This document shows, in pieces, positions 1 to 8,361 of a stretch of DNA of 33,492 nucleotides. Location: the NCBI GenBank assembly GCA_937885345.1, contig CAKZZH010000107.1, forward strand, positions 1 to 33,492. The letters are read 5' to 3'. A program made the position numbers and the translations under genes. Source of the DNA: an uncultured Lachnospiraceae bacterium (GTDB lineage: Bacteria; Bacillota; Clostridia; Lachnospirales; Lachnospiraceae). Within the stretch, counting starts at the first letter, position 1. Each line of letters starts with the position of its first letter. The notes beneath the pieces were generated by a model that saw only the letters and a program-made list of their open reading frames with translations, had not been told where the DNA came from and did no database searches.

Positions 1-2
1 GA

Positions 3-785
3 GAAGCGCTTGGCGAGAGCATCGATCCCGCCGATGTCTCTGATTGCCGTGAAACGGCCGGACATGGCGTGAATGCGCAGTGCTACGGACATGACATTCT
101 CTGCGGAAATGCAAAGCTTATGGAGGCAAACAGAATTGACTATGTTCCTTGCAAAGAAGTGGGTACGGTGGTTTATACAGCGATCGATAAAATATTCGCA
201 GGAAGCATCCTTATTTCCGATGAGATTAAGGATGACAGCCGTGACGCGATAAAATTGATCAAAGACTGTGGCGTCAAAAAAACGATCATGCTGACCGGCG
301 ATTCAGACGCGGTCGGAGAGATGATCGCAGGTGAACTTGGGCTTGACGAAGTACACTGCCGCCTTCTTCCTCAGGATAAAGTATCCCATTTTGAAGAAAT
401 TATGAGCCGCACATCCAAAGGCTTTCATACGGCTTATGTCGGTGACGGCATTAATGATGCGCCTGTTCTTGCAATGGCCGACGTCGGCATCGCGATGGGC
501 GGTATGGGCCAGGATGCCGCAATAGAGGCGGCTGATGTGGTCATCATGAAGGATGAACCTTCTCGGATAGCCTTTGCCATAAGGCTTGCAAGAAGGACGA
601 TGGGCATCGTCAAAGCCAATATCATTATGTCTCTTGCGGTTAAGATAGCCGTTCTTATGATCAGTGCCATCGGTTTTTTGGGCAAGAATGCCATGTGGCT
701 CGCAGTATTCGCTGATGTCGGTGTATGCGTACTTGCTGTCCTCAATGCGATGAGAGCTTTGAATATAAGACGTCTCGGTAAGTAA
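3..785 (+). CDS. Heavy-metal translocating P1B-type ATPase, C-terminal part (5' truncated by window edge)
   Basis: This is the cytoplasmic ATP-binding/hinge part and last two membrane helices of a P1B-type cation ATPase, which exports Zn/Cd/Co-type metals using ATP. The reading frame is open from base 3, so the gene begins upstream of the window; the GTG at 69 is internal. Visible motifs are the HGV segment, MLTGD, DKV and GDGINDAP followed by GIAMG and AAIEAADVV, which are hallmark P/N-domain signatures. The C-terminal pair of hydrophobic segments ends in the VFADVGV...LNAMRAL pattern typical of CadA/ZntA proteins. The CPx metal-binding helix and phosphorylated DKTGT loop lie outside the window, so the metal cannot be decided. 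The next gene follows after about 160 bp of AT-rich sequence and is probably transcribed separately. Confidence 0.93.
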   Translation, partial: EALGESIDPADVSDCRETAGHGVNAQCYGHDILCGNAKLMEANRIDYVPCKEVGTVVYTAIDKIFAGSILISDEIKDDSRDAIKLIKDCGVKKTIMLTGDSDAVGEMIAGELGLDEVHCRLLPQDKVSHFEEIMSRTSKGFHTAYVGDGINDAPVLAMADVGIAMGGMGQDAAIEAADVVIMKDEPSRIAFAIRLARRTMGIVKANIIMSLAVKIAVLMISAIGFLGKNAMWLAVFADVGVCVLAVLNAMRALNIRRLGK

Positions 786-943
786 GCTTCCCACGCATGC
801 ATTATCTGCATTCCTACGATCTAACGCTTTATTTAGCACGCAGATTTTATACTTTTTTTATAATTATAAATTAAAATTTATTTCACTTTTACTGTCCCGG
901 GTAGTAGTATAAATGTTATATTACAACTACGGAGATGAGAAGT

Positions 944-1363
944 ATGAGATTCAGAGACAGGCTTGCTAATTTTATGAACGGCAGATACGGCGTGGACAAG
1001 TTCAACAGGTTCCTTATGATCGTGAGTTTTGCAACCATGCTCATCGCTTTTATCACCGGACTTATACCGGTCTTTCCGGTCAGGATCGTAAGCTGGGTAT
1101 TCTGGGGCTTAACGATTGCCTTGATCGCATATGAGTATTTTAGAATGTTCTCTAAGAATATCTCGGCCAGAGTGAAGGAAAGCTATTGGTACGAGCGTAT
1201 GTACAATAAGGTCAGAGGAATCTTTAAAGTAAGACCGGATCATAAGACACACAAGATCTTCAGATGCCCCAACTGTGCACAGAAGATCAGGGTTCCGAGG
1301 AATAAGGGTAAGATATGTATAAAATGCCCTAAGTGCAGAATAGAATTTATCAAGAAGACTTGA
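944..1363 (+). CDS. Small membrane protein with C-terminal zinc ribbon
   Basis: This is a 139-aa protein of unknown function. Two adjacent hydrophobic segments (about residues 24-43 and 47-63) form a membrane hairpin. A basic linker leads to a C-terminal four-cysteine zinc ribbon, CPNC then CIKCPKC. An ATG at 935 is in frame, but the GGAG at 931-934 overlaps it. That GGAG sits 9 nt before the ATG at 944, which is therefore preferred. It is followed after 13 nt by a DUF5685 gene and then a DnaJ gene, so the three are likely one operon. The ribbon could bind zinc and mediate protein contact; nothing in the sequence shows an enzyme. A promoter probably lies within 850-925, but no convincing -35/-10 pair stands out. 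Confidence 0.82.
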   Translation: MRFRDRLANFMNGRYGVDKFNRFLMIVSFATMLIAFITGLIPVFPVRIVSWVFWGLTIALIAYEYFRMFSKNISARVKESYWYERMYNKVRGIFKVRPDHKTHKIFRCPNCAQKIRVPRNKGKICIKCPKCRIEFIKKT

Positions 1364-1376
1364 TCCGGGTGTGTCT

Positions 1377-2300
1377 ATGTTCGGCTATATCAATGTTAAT
1401 CAGGAAGAATTAAGAGTCAGAGAAGTTAAGCTTTACAGGTCATATTATTGCGGGGTGTGCCACAGCCTTAAGAAGGATTACGGCTTTGCCGGACAGGCCA
1501 CACTCTCGTATGATATGACTTTTTTGGCATTACTGCTGCATTCTCTGTATGAGGATGACGAGAATATAGTCAAGGAACGCTGCCTGCCGCATCCTTTTAA
1601 GCCGCATACCTGCGTGATTTCCGAGTATTGTGACTATGCTGCCGCGGTAAATGTTATGCTTACATATTTTAAACTTAAGGATAACTACGAGGATGACAAG
1701 AATATTGTCGCCAAGGCCGGCGCGGGAGTTCTTAAGAGAGCATACAAGAAGGCGGGCGAGGCATATCCCCGCCAGAGACAGGCGATAGAAGACTATATCC
1801 GCGAGCAGGGTGAGGCCGAGAGCGGCGCCGGGAAATCTGGCAGCACCGACAGCGCCGACGCTACCACCTCCCTTAACGGCGCCATAGCCTACTGCGACAG
1901 AATTTCTTCCATAACCGGTAAAATGATGTCCGTAGTCTTCGATATGAAGAACGATGTATGGAAAGAACCACTTGGAAGGATCGGATTTTACCTTGGCAAA
2001 TTTATTTATATTATGGACGCTTTTGAGGATGTTAAGAAGGATACCAAGAAAGGCTCGTTCAATCCTTTTGCCGGTTTTACTTTGCAGGAACTTGCATACG
2101 GTGTGGAGGATATGCTTGTCAGTGTGATGGCGGAGGCTGCCAAGGCGCTTGAGACTTTGCCCATCCTTGACAATGCTGATATACTTAAGAATGTGTTATA
2201 CTCGGGTGTTTGGGCCCGGTTTAACAAGATAGTTTCCGATAAAGCGTGCCCCGTAAACGGCGGGAACACGACTAAACCGGAGGATACAGACAATGAATGA
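1377..2300 (+). CDS. DUF5685 family protein
   Basis: This 307-aa protein begins MFGYI and continues with a YYCGVCHSLKK segment, the N-terminal signature of the DUF5685 family found mainly in Firmicutes; its function is unknown. An in-frame GTG lies at 1371, but the family N-terminus supports the ATG at 1377. A Cys/His cluster (CLPHPFKPHTC, about residues 67-77) together with the CGVC motif could bind a metal. The region around residues 148-166 is a low-complexity Gly/Ser/Ala linker (SGAGKSGS...). The remainder is mostly helical. The 3' end overlaps the downstream dnaJ-like gene by 8 nt, which suggests translational coupling. The family assignment rests on recognition of the N-terminal motif. 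Confidence 0.85.
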   Translation: MFGYINVNQEELRVREVKLYRSYYCGVCHSLKKDYGFAGQATLSYDMTFLALLLHSLYEDDENIVKERCLPHPFKPHTCVISEYCDYAAAVNVMLTYFKLKDNYEDDKNIVAKAGAGVLKRAYKKAGEAYPRQRQAIEDYIREQGEAESGAGKSGSTDSADATTSLNGAIAYCDRISSITGKMMSVVFDMKNDVWKEPLGRIGFYLGKFIYIMDAFEDVKKDTKKGSFNPFAGFTLQELAYGVEDMLVSVMAEAAKALETLPILDNADILKNVLYSGVWARFNKIVSDKACPVNGGNTTKPEDTDNE

Positions 2301-2997
2301 TCCTTACAGAGTGCTTGGAGTTTCCAGAAACGCAAGCGACGAACAGATCAAAAAAGCATATAGGACGCTAAGCCGTAAATATCACCCCGATGCCAATATC
2401 AATAACCCCAATAAGGAACAGGCGGAAGAACGCTTCAAAGAGGTTCAGCAGGCATACGATCAGATCATGTGTGACAAGGAACATGGTGAAGGAAGCTATG
2501 ACAGGAAGAACGGTAATCCTTCCGGTGCTTATGACGGAGATTTTGGCGGATTTGGCGGCTTCGGAGGCTTTGGTGGTTTCGGAGGCTATTCTTCGTACGG
2601 TAATTCGTCATATGGAAATGCTTCGTCCGGCAATGACTCCAACGAGATGCGCGCTGCGATCAATTATATAAATGCAGGCCAGTACCAGCAGGCCATGAAT
2701 GTTCTCAATAATATGAGCGACCGCGATGCAAGGTGGTATTACGTACATGCTTACGCGCATTATGGTCTCGGAAATATAATCAATGCCAGACAGGATGCAC
2801 AGACCGCTGTTAATCTTGATCCCAATAATGTTGAATATCAGGAGCTTCTTGCAAGACTTGAGAGAGGCGGAACATGGTATAATAATGCAGGCAGCGAATA
2901 CGGCGGAACACGATTCAGGATCAACCCCTGGTGTGCCACATGTCTGTGCGGGGAAATGTTAATCAATTGCTGCTGTTTGAGAGGATTTTACTGCTAA
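2293..2997 (+). CDS. DnaJ-domain protein with G/F linker, TPR-like region and Cys-rich tail
   Basis: This 234-aa J-domain protein has the HPD motif at residues 31-33 within an N-terminal J-domain (about 2-62). A Gly/Phe-rich stretch of repeated GGF units (about 84-97) and an Asn/Ser/Gly spacer follow. Residues 118-190 look like two or three TPR-like helical hairpins (ALxxL...A..Y.P.N). The last 25 residues hold seven cysteines (CATCLC, CCC, FYC) around a short hydrophobic patch. J-domains stimulate Hsp70/DnaK ATPase activity and deliver clients. This is not the housekeeping DnaJ, because the CxxCxGxG zinc domain is absent. It overlaps the DUF5685 gene by 8 nt and is followed 4 nt later by a HAD gene. 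A role as membrane or surface-protein co-chaperone is inference. Confidence 0.9.
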   Translation: MNDPYRVLGVSRNASDEQIKKAYRTLSRKYHPDANINNPNKEQAEERFKEVQQAYDQIMCDKEHGEGSYDRKNGNPSGAYDGDFGGFGGFGGFGGFGGYSSYGNSSYGNASSGNDSNEMRAAINYINAGQYQQAMNVLNNMSDRDARWYYVHAYAHYGLGNIINARQDAQTAVNLDPNNVEYQELLARLERGGTWYNNAGSEYGGTRFRINPWCATCLCGEMLINCCCLRGFYC

Positions 2998-3001
2998 TAA
3001 A

Positions 3002-3610
3002 ATGATCGATACAATTATCTTTGATGTGGGCAATGTGCTCGCAATAGCCGATTGGGAGCTTGCCTTCCGTAAAATAAATATTCCGGGGGAAGTTATACCG
3101 CGCGTTATCAAGGCGACCGTATACAATCCTTATTGGCATGAATATGACAGAGGAGTAATGCCTGTTGAAGAGATTATTGACGGCTGTATTGCGGCGGATC
3201 CGGAACTTGAAGAATATATACGAAGGGTATTTGATAATCCCGGCGTATATACCTATGTGGCCCCTTATGCCGATGAATGGCTCAGATCCCTCAAAGAAGC
3301 GGGATACAGGATATGCATATTGTCCAATTTTCCCAAGGTCCCTTGGGAGACGCAGGAGGCAAATGACTTCTCATTCCTTAGATATGCCGATGTTATCGTG
3401 GTCAGCTACCGCATTAAGAAAGTTAAACCCGACAGGGATATTTTTGAATATCTTGAGAATACTTACGGCGTGGTGCCCGGTGAATCGGTGTTTCTCGATG
3501 ATACCGAGATCAATATCGAAGCCGCAAGGAGCTTCGGATATAACGGAATCGTGTTTAAGGATCATACCTTGGCAAAGGAGGAGCTATGTGCTTTGCTTTC
3601 GCAGCGATAG
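3002..3610 (+). CDS. HAD superfamily (subfamily IA, YihX/sEH-N-like) phosphatase
   Basis: This 202-aa haloacid dehalogenase-type hydrolase probably removes phosphate from a small metabolite. Motif I is FDVGNVL, with nucleophile Asp8 and Gly at the usual second-Asp position. That FDxGNV variant is seen in YihX-like and soluble-epoxide-hydrolase-N-like HADs. Motif II is ILSNF, motif III the Lys in KVKPDRDIF, and motif IV FLDDTEINIEAA. A helical cap lies between motifs I and II. The length is normal for HAD-IA. It starts 4 nt after the dnaJ-like stop and ends 12 nt before folC, consistent with one transcript. The substrate cannot be read from the sequence. Confidence 0.88.
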   Translation: MIDTIIFDVGNVLAIADWELAFRKINIPGEVIPRVIKATVYNPYWHEYDRGVMPVEEIIDGCIAADPELEEYIRRVFDNPGVYTYVAPYADEWLRSLKEAGYRICILSNFPKVPWETQEANDFSFLRYADVIVVSYRIKKVKPDRDIFEYLENTYGVVPGESVFLDDTEINIEAARSFGYNGIVFKDHTLAKEELCALLSQR

Positions 3611-3622
3611 CCTTACACAGAC

Positions 3623-4999
3623 ATGAATGAAGCATTTGATTATATCAATTCAATTCCGAAGTTTAATCGCAAATCATCCCTTGATAATACAAGGGAAATG
3701 CTTAGGAGGCTTGGTGATCCGCAGGATTTTATGAAGGTGATCCATGTTGCCGGTACCAACGGCAAGGGGTCGACTTGCGCTTTTATCGAGAAAGTTATCA
3801 GAGACCGGGGTTTCGTGACCGGTCTTTTTACGTCCCCGCATCTTATCGTTATGAACGAGAGAATTGCCGTTTCCGGTAAAATGATTTCGGATGAGGATTT
3901 TATGAAAATATACGGAATCCTTCGTAAAATCAGCGAAGATATGGTGCGCGACGGCTTTGTCCATCCGTCTTTTTTTGAATTCCTGTTCGGAATGGCGATG
4001 GAATTTTTTGCGGAAAAAGGTGTGGAATATGCTGTTCTTGAGACAGGACTGGGCGGAAGGCTCGATGCGACCAATGCCCTTGGCAGTGTCCTTGCATCGG
4101 TTATAACTTCCATAAGCCTCGATCATACCGATATTCTGGGTGAAACCATTGAGAAGATTGCTTTTGAGAAAGCCGGCATAATAAAGGAGGGCGGCAAGGT
4201 GATCTATTTTGACAATAAAGACTCTGCTGCAGAGGTTATAGCTGACAGAGCCGTAAAGCTCGGCGCCACGGCAATTCCCGTAAGCAGGGACATGATCCGT
4301 ATCAGGCGCAGCAGTGCCCTGCCTGGCGGACCGGGCACTTACGGGGATCATGCAAAAAGCCTCCAATCCCACAAAAACATTGATTTTTCTTTATCTAATG
4401 AGTATTATGATAATGTGGCTTTTTCAGTTAGCCTTCGAGGTGATTATCAGGCGGAAAATGCGGCTCTTGCGCTGACAACACTTGCAGCGTGCGATCTTTT
4501 ACCGGATTATGAGAGCCTATATGCCTCAATAGAGGGTACCGACTGGCAGGGCAGAATGCAGGAGATCGCTACGGGCGTCATTATTGACGGCGGCCATAAC
4601 GAGGACGGCATTACAAGGTTCTTGCAGTCTGTTACCGAAGATGGTGCGATACTTGTCTATTCGGCCGTTAAAGATAAGCATTACGAAAGAATAATCCCGA
4701 TCCTTGTGGGGAGCGGCCGGTTTGATGATGTTGTGATCTTCCGTCTTAAGGATGAGAGAGGCCTTGATACGGATATTATGAAAGAATATTTTATGAGGGA
4801 GCCTGTAAGGCTTCATATCGTGGACAATGCGTGCGATGCCATGAAGAAAGCTCTTGATATCCGCGGCCATATGAGCGCAGATACATGTGATGTGCACGCC
4901 GCACAAGCCGGCATAACTCCTATGATCTACTGTGTCGGCTCTTTATACATGGTCGGCGAGATAATGGCAAGTGCGGATAAGTGGAAGGGCGGTAATTAA
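3623..4999 (+). CDS. folC: Bifunctional folylpolyglutamate synthase / dihydrofolate synthase
   Basis: This enzyme adds L-glutamate to dihydropteroate and to folates using ATP, completing and retaining folate cofactors in the cytoplasm. The 458-aa length fits the family. The P-loop GTNGKGS is at residues 44-50, followed by TSPHL. LETGLGGRLDATN and SLDHTDILG...FEKAGIIK form the Mur-ligase-type core. The C-terminal glutamate-ligase domain contains DGGHN and YSAVKDKHY. No good Shine-Dalgarno precedes the ATG, so translation may depend on coupling to the HAD gene 12 nt upstream. A somewhat long insertion around residues 230-262 separates the central and C-terminal domains. No other folate genes are present. 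Confidence 0.95.
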   Translation: MNEAFDYINSIPKFNRKSSLDNTREMLRRLGDPQDFMKVIHVAGTNGKGSTCAFIEKVIRDRGFVTGLFTSPHLIVMNERIAVSGKMISDEDFMKIYGILRKISEDMVRDGFVHPSFFEFLFGMAMEFFAEKGVEYAVLETGLGGRLDATNALGSVLASVITSISLDHTDILGETIEKIAFEKAGIIKEGGKVIYFDNKDSAAEVIADRAVKLGATAIPVSRDMIRIRRSSALPGGPGTYGDHAKSLQSHKNIDFSLSNEYYDNVAFSVSLRGDYQAENAALALTTLAACDLLPDYESLYASIEGTDWQGRMQEIATGVIIDGGHNEDGITRFLQSVTEDGAILVYSAVKDKHYERIIPILVGSGRFDDVVIFRLKDERGLDTDIMKEYFMREPVRLHIVDNACDAMKKALDIRGHMSADTCDVHAAQAGITPMIYCVGSLYMVGEIMASADKWKGGN

Positions 5000-5043
5000 G
5001 GTTCGCCCGCCGGCAGATTTTACAGAGAAAGGTAGCGAGAAAT

Positions 5044-5199
5044 ATGATCGATTATGATGAGGAAATCAAGAAATTCCAGCCCAGCCTTGAGGTGGACGAT
5101 GTGGAGGATGCCGTATATAAGAGCAATACTACCGACGTTACCGAGATTATCGACAGAATAATCAAAGAAACCATAGAGAAAGACGGAGCTTTAAAATGA
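5044..5199 (+). CDS. Small acidic protein (51 aa), unknown function
   Basis: This short reading frame begins MIDYDEEIKKF and ends KDGALK. It is strongly acidic in its first half and predicted helical in its second (TEIIDRIIKETIEK). A purine-rich GAGAAAGGTAGCGAG precedes the ATG. Its TGA overlaps the ATG of the downstream TPR gene in an ATGA arrangement (5196-5199), the usual signature of translational coupling, and codon usage resembles the neighbours. No family was recognised. The overlap suggests it acts with, or tunes expression of, the TPR protein. Expression is inferred, not shown. Confidence 0.7.
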   Translation: MIDYDEEIKKFQPSLEVDDVEDAVYKSNTTDVTEIIDRIIKETIEKDGALK

Positions 5200-6593
5200 G
5201 ATGTTATAAGTGTAACAGCGTTCTGGGGGAATCGGATTTCTGCATGAAATGCGGTGCGGATGTATCCGTATATAAGATTGTTGTCAAATCTTCCAACACA
5301 TACTACAATCTCGGCCTTGCAAAAGCGCAGGTTCGTGATCTTACCGGCGCCATTGAAGCGCTCAGAACGAGTGTCAAGATCAATAAGAATAATATCAAAG
5401 CCCGTAATCTTCTTGGGCTTATATACTATGAAATGGGAGAAATCGGAGAGGCTCTCAGAGAGTGGGTCATAAGCATTAATCTCAAAACGGAGAAGAATGT
5501 TGCAAGCGCTTATATCCGTAAACTCAAAGCCAATCCCAACAAGCTTGAATCTTATAATCAGGCGGCCAAGAAATATAATTATTCCATAGATAAAGCCGGT
5601 GATGACGGCGACGATGTTGCCCTCATACAGCTTAAGAAAGTTATACAGCTCTGTCCCAGATATGTTAAAGCCAATCTTCTTCTGGCGCTGATCTACATGA
5701 AACGCCAGGATTTTAACAGAGCGGGTAAACTCCTCAAAAACGTACTTAAGACGGATCGCAATAATACTCTTGCGCTCAGATATCTTGATGAGATCAACAG
5801 AACCGGAATTGCAGCCGATTCGGATAAGGGCGAGGATTATTACAAGGGTAAAAAACTCCAGACCGATGCTTCGGGGGTTACGACGGTCATTTCCGCCAAG
5901 AGAGAGGGATATAAGGAGCCCGGCAATGGCATCCTTACCGTTATATATATTCTTATCGGCGTGGTTATCGGCGTTGCTCTTGTCTGGTTTCTTATCGTAC
6001 CCAGCAAACTTCAGAACGCACAGTATGACAATAACGAGAAACTCAAAGAATATAATGAGCAGCTTGCGGAGCGCTCGATCGAAATAGACAATCTTGAGAC
6101 CGATCTTGCCGAAACGAGGGAAGAGCTTGAGAAGGTTAAGAAGGAACTTGCCAATTACAACGGTTCCGACGGGTATCTTGCTCAGTACGAGTCGCTTATA
6201 AGCGCGGTATACGCTTATCTGGACACCAATATCGAGCAGGCTATGGTCAAGCTTACCGAGATCGATATAACAATGCTTCCGTCCGATACTGCCAAATCGT
6301 TGTATACCAGAGTTCAGGAGGCTTGTTCAAGCGGTGATAGAGCATATTTTACCGCAGGTCTCAATTCATATAATGCTACCGATTATATCAATGCCGCCAA
6401 ACTTTTTGAAGAGGCATACTCGATTGACAGCACGCAGGCCGATACGGTCTACTATCTTGCGATGTCCTATATGATGCTCAGCGATGAGGCGGGTGCGCAG
6501 AAGTATATAGATATTATGAACGAGAATTTTACAACTTCGAATTACTATACGCTTCTTACGACCTATCTTCAGGAGCAGACTCAGGCTGATTAA
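5196..6593 (+). CDS. Zinc-ribbon/TPR membrane protein
   Basis: This 465-aa protein has a clear modular layout. An N-terminal four-Cys zinc ribbon (C3, C6, C16, C19) is followed by TPR hairpins at about residues 34-110 and 140-205. A single membrane helix lies at about 247-268. A charged coiled coil (about 275-321, EKLKEYNEQLAERS...) and a C-terminal TPR-like region (330-460) complete it. With the zinc ribbon and first TPRs inside, the coiled coil and last TPRs would face outside; this topology is inference. TPRs are protein-docking repeats, so a scaffold or assembly role is likely but the partner is unknown. It overlaps the 51-aa gene by 4 nt and is followed 33 nt later by the HD hydrolase gene. 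Confidence 0.87.
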   Translation: MRCYKCNSVLGESDFCMKCGADVSVYKIVVKSSNTYYNLGLAKAQVRDLTGAIEALRTSVKINKNNIKARNLLGLIYYEMGEIGEALREWVISINLKTEKNVASAYIRKLKANPNKLESYNQAAKKYNYSIDKAGDDGDDVALIQLKKVIQLCPRYVKANLLLALIYMKRQDFNRAGKLLKNVLKTDRNNTLALRYLDEINRTGIAADSDKGEDYYKGKKLQTDASGVTTVISAKREGYKEPGNGILTVIYILIGVVIGVALVWFLIVPSKLQNAQYDNNEKLKEYNEQLAERSIEIDNLETDLAETREELEKVKKELANYNGSDGYLAQYESLISAVYAYLDTNIEQAMVKLTEIDITMLPSDTAKSLYTRVQEACSSGDRAYFTAGLNSYNATDYINAAKLFEEAYSIDSTQADTVYYLAMSYMMLSDEAGAQKYIDIMNENFTTSNYYTLLTTYLQEQTQAD

Positions 6594-6626
6594 ATCAACC
6601 ATGGCAGCAACGAAAGAGGAAACTCT

Positions 6627-7334
6627 ATGCAGCAGGATTTAAACGAAAAATATTGTTCAATGATAAGGCAGGCCAGAGAAATGGCTCTAGGCCGCAGGGA
6701 TTTTCCGGATTATACCTTTCCCGAGTCCATTCCCGAGGAGGGCGAGGTATACAGACGTGCCATGCTTTATGCCGCTATGGCGCATGAGGGTGTCTGCAGG
6801 AAGGGTAAAAAGGTTCCGTTCATTGTGCATCCTGTTGAGGTTGCGACCATTGTTGAGAATATTTTAAAATGGCAGCGCGGAAGCATCGGAGATGAAGAAT
6901 ACAAAATAATGGCAGCAGCGGTGCTCCACGATGTTATCGAGGATACTTCACATACTTATGAGGATATTAAGCAGGAATTTGGCGAGTTTATAGCGGATAC
7001 GGTTGCACATGAGTCGGAGGATAAGAGAAAGGATCTTCCTCCCGCAAACACATGGAAGCTTCGCAAACAGGAAGCAATAGCCCATATCAACCACACACCT
7101 GTCTATGTCAGAGCGATCGCACTCGGCGATAAATTGTCCAATCTTCGCGATCTTATAGCGGATTACGAGGCTGAAGGGAACGCTGTGTGGGATGTGTTTA
7201 ACCAGCACGACCCTGCGGAACATTCCTGGTATTATTCCAATATGGCGAATGCTTTTAAGGATTTTAAAGGTTCGGGCTATTACGAGGAATATATGCAGAT
7301 CGGTGCAAAGGTATTCGGCTGGGAGACCGAGTAA
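6627..7334 (+). CDS. HD-domain (p)ppGpp hydrolase-like protein (MESH1/SpoT-HD type)
   Basis: This 235-aa stand-alone HD hydrolase resembles the hydrolase half of Rel/SpoT and the small alarmone hydrolase MESH1. Predicted metal ligands are visible: His53 (MAHEG), His101-Asp102 (LLHD-type, here LHDVIEDT) and Asp168 (LGDKLSNLRDL). The IVHPVEVA segment matches the conserved HP...VA of this family. No synthetase (RelA_SpoT) or ACT/TGS domain is present. Either (p)ppGpp 3'-pyrophosphate or another nucleotide could be the substrate; recent literature also assigns NADPH phosphatase activity to MESH1 relatives. The start is supported by AAAGAGGAAACTCT upstream. It is the last gene before a hairpin terminator. 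Confidence 0.85.
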   Translation: MQQDLNEKYCSMIRQAREMALGRRDFPDYTFPESIPEEGEVYRRAMLYAAMAHEGVCRKGKKVPFIVHPVEVATIVENILKWQRGSIGDEEYKIMAAAVLHDVIEDTSHTYEDIKQEFGEFIADTVAHESEDKRKDLPPANTWKLRKQEAIAHINHTPVYVRAIALGDKLSNLRDLIADYEAEGNAVWDVFNQHDPAEHSWYYSNMANAFKDFKGSGYYEEYMQIGAKVFGWETE

Positions 7335-7382
7335 TACAGGTTTTGCGATAATACACTAAATAAGCAGCGAAGCTGCAAATAA

Positions 7383-7410
7383 TAAGACCGGAGAGTTGTC
7401 TCCGGTCTTA
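7383..7410. terminator. Hairpin terminator between convergent genes
   Basis: A perfect 11-bp inverted repeat (arms 7383-7393 and 7400-7410) has a 6-nt loop. It lies between the end of the HD hydrolase gene and the end of the FliD-like gene on the other strand. The minus-strand side is followed by a modest T-rich tract (TTATTATTTG); the plus side has little. It probably serves both genes. Confidence 0.75.
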
Positions 7411-7436
7411 ATTGATCATGAATCTGTTTACTAGTT

Positions 7437-8195
7437 CTAGAAATAGCTGTCATATAGACTGCCGGTTGTTGAAGCATATGTACCGTTGCTTGAATACAAG
7501 CCGCTGCTTAAAAGCGACTGCTGAACGGTCGCGGTATTGTAAACCGAAGTAGCATACAGATCAACAGATGCCGAGAACGAACCGGATCCGTTAAAGAGTT
7601 CCTTAACCGTTGATGCATCGGCATTCTTAAATGTATCTTCGTCAATACTTAAAGTACCGTCCTCAGAGTCGATCGTGATTCCTATATCCTTAAGTCTGCT
7701 GCTTACGGATGAGGTATAATCAGTGAGCGAGGATGCTGCATTTGCAACCGATGAAACCGATGAATCGGAAGCTGAACTGATAAGACTGTTATAGTCCTTG
7801 ATAAGACTGCTTACTGCGTCAAATATTTTATCCTGTGTGCCTGTATTAAAGACACTGTCCGATCCGGTTTTCTTAAGTGCATTTGCAGAGTCCGATAATT
7901 CGTTGGCGGCGGATTTAACCTTGGTCAGTCCATTGCTCATCGAATAGTTGGAAGTAACGCGCGATGAAGCAAGCGACGAGATCGAAGAATTCGATGAATC
8001 GGAGTTCGAGGAACCGTTGCTGTAATAGGACTTCATCAATTTGTAGTATGATCCCGATCTGATGCTGTTGTAGTCGGAAATCACACTTGCGAGCGAGGAT
8101 GATCTGTTTGTTTTGAGCGAACCGAAAAGTGTCCCCACTCCTGTTGTTGACGTTCCAAAGTAATTATTGCCTGTCAATCCTGAAATGCCTGCCAT
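7437..8195 (-). CDS. Ser-rich FliD/flagellin-like protein, orphan
   Basis: This 252-aa protein is extremely rich in Ser, Thr, Asn, Gly and Tyr and has almost no Cys or Trp. The segment LKDIGITIDSEDGTLSIDEDTF followed by VKELFNG strongly resembles the C-terminal part of flagellar cap/hook-associated protein FliD, and long helical heptads around residues 85-165 resemble flagellin-like coiled coils. There is no N-terminal signal peptide, as expected for flagellar type III export substrates. The start at 8195 is fixed by a near-perfect AGGAGGTGAT 5 nt upstream; an upstream in-frame ATG at 8225 precedes that site and is unlikely. No other flagellar gene is nearby. It could be a secreted filament-associated or surface protein; function is not established. 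Confidence 0.8.
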   Translation of the reverse strand: MAGISGLTGNNYFGTSTTGVGTLFGSLKTNRSSSLASVISDYNSIRSGSYYKLMKSYYSNGSSNSDSSNSSISSLASSRVTSNYSMSNGLTKVKSAANELSDSANALKKTGSDSVFNTGTQDKIFDAVSSLIKDYNSLISSASDSSVSSVANAASSLTDYTSSVSSRLKDIGITIDSEDGTLSIDEDTFKNADASTVKELFNGSGSFSASVDLYATSVYNTATVQQSLLSSGLYSSNGTYASTTGSLYDSYF

Positions 8196-8234
8196 TGTAT
8201 CACCTCCTTGTGATCTAAAACACAAACCGAAAGT

Positions 8235-8282
8235 AATAAAACCGGAAATAAGAGGATACTATCCCATATTTCTGGTTTTATT
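8235..8282 (-). terminator. Intrinsic terminator after galE
   Basis: Arms 8235-8250 and 8267-8282 form a 16-bp stem with one G-U pair, and the loop itself folds further (GGATA/TATCC). On the minus strand the stem is followed by the T-rich TTACTTT. It lies 80 nt beyond the galE stop and just upstream of the FliD-like gene, separating the two transcripts. Confidence 0.75.
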
Positions 8283-8361
8283 GTAAACCTGTTTCGCTAT
8301 AAAGTCAACTGCGCGGCAGCATTATTAACAGAAAGTTCATATTGCAGCCATGGTTGAAACT

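Noticed and set aside
303..839. Minus-strand frame opposite the P-type ATPase
   Set aside because: The plus frame carries the conserved ATPase motifs; the opposite frame has low-complexity basic sequence without a recognisable domain.
2006..2335. Minus-strand frame over the DUF5685/DnaJ overlap
   Set aside because: It spans the junction of two real genes on the other strand and has no ribosome binding site or family.
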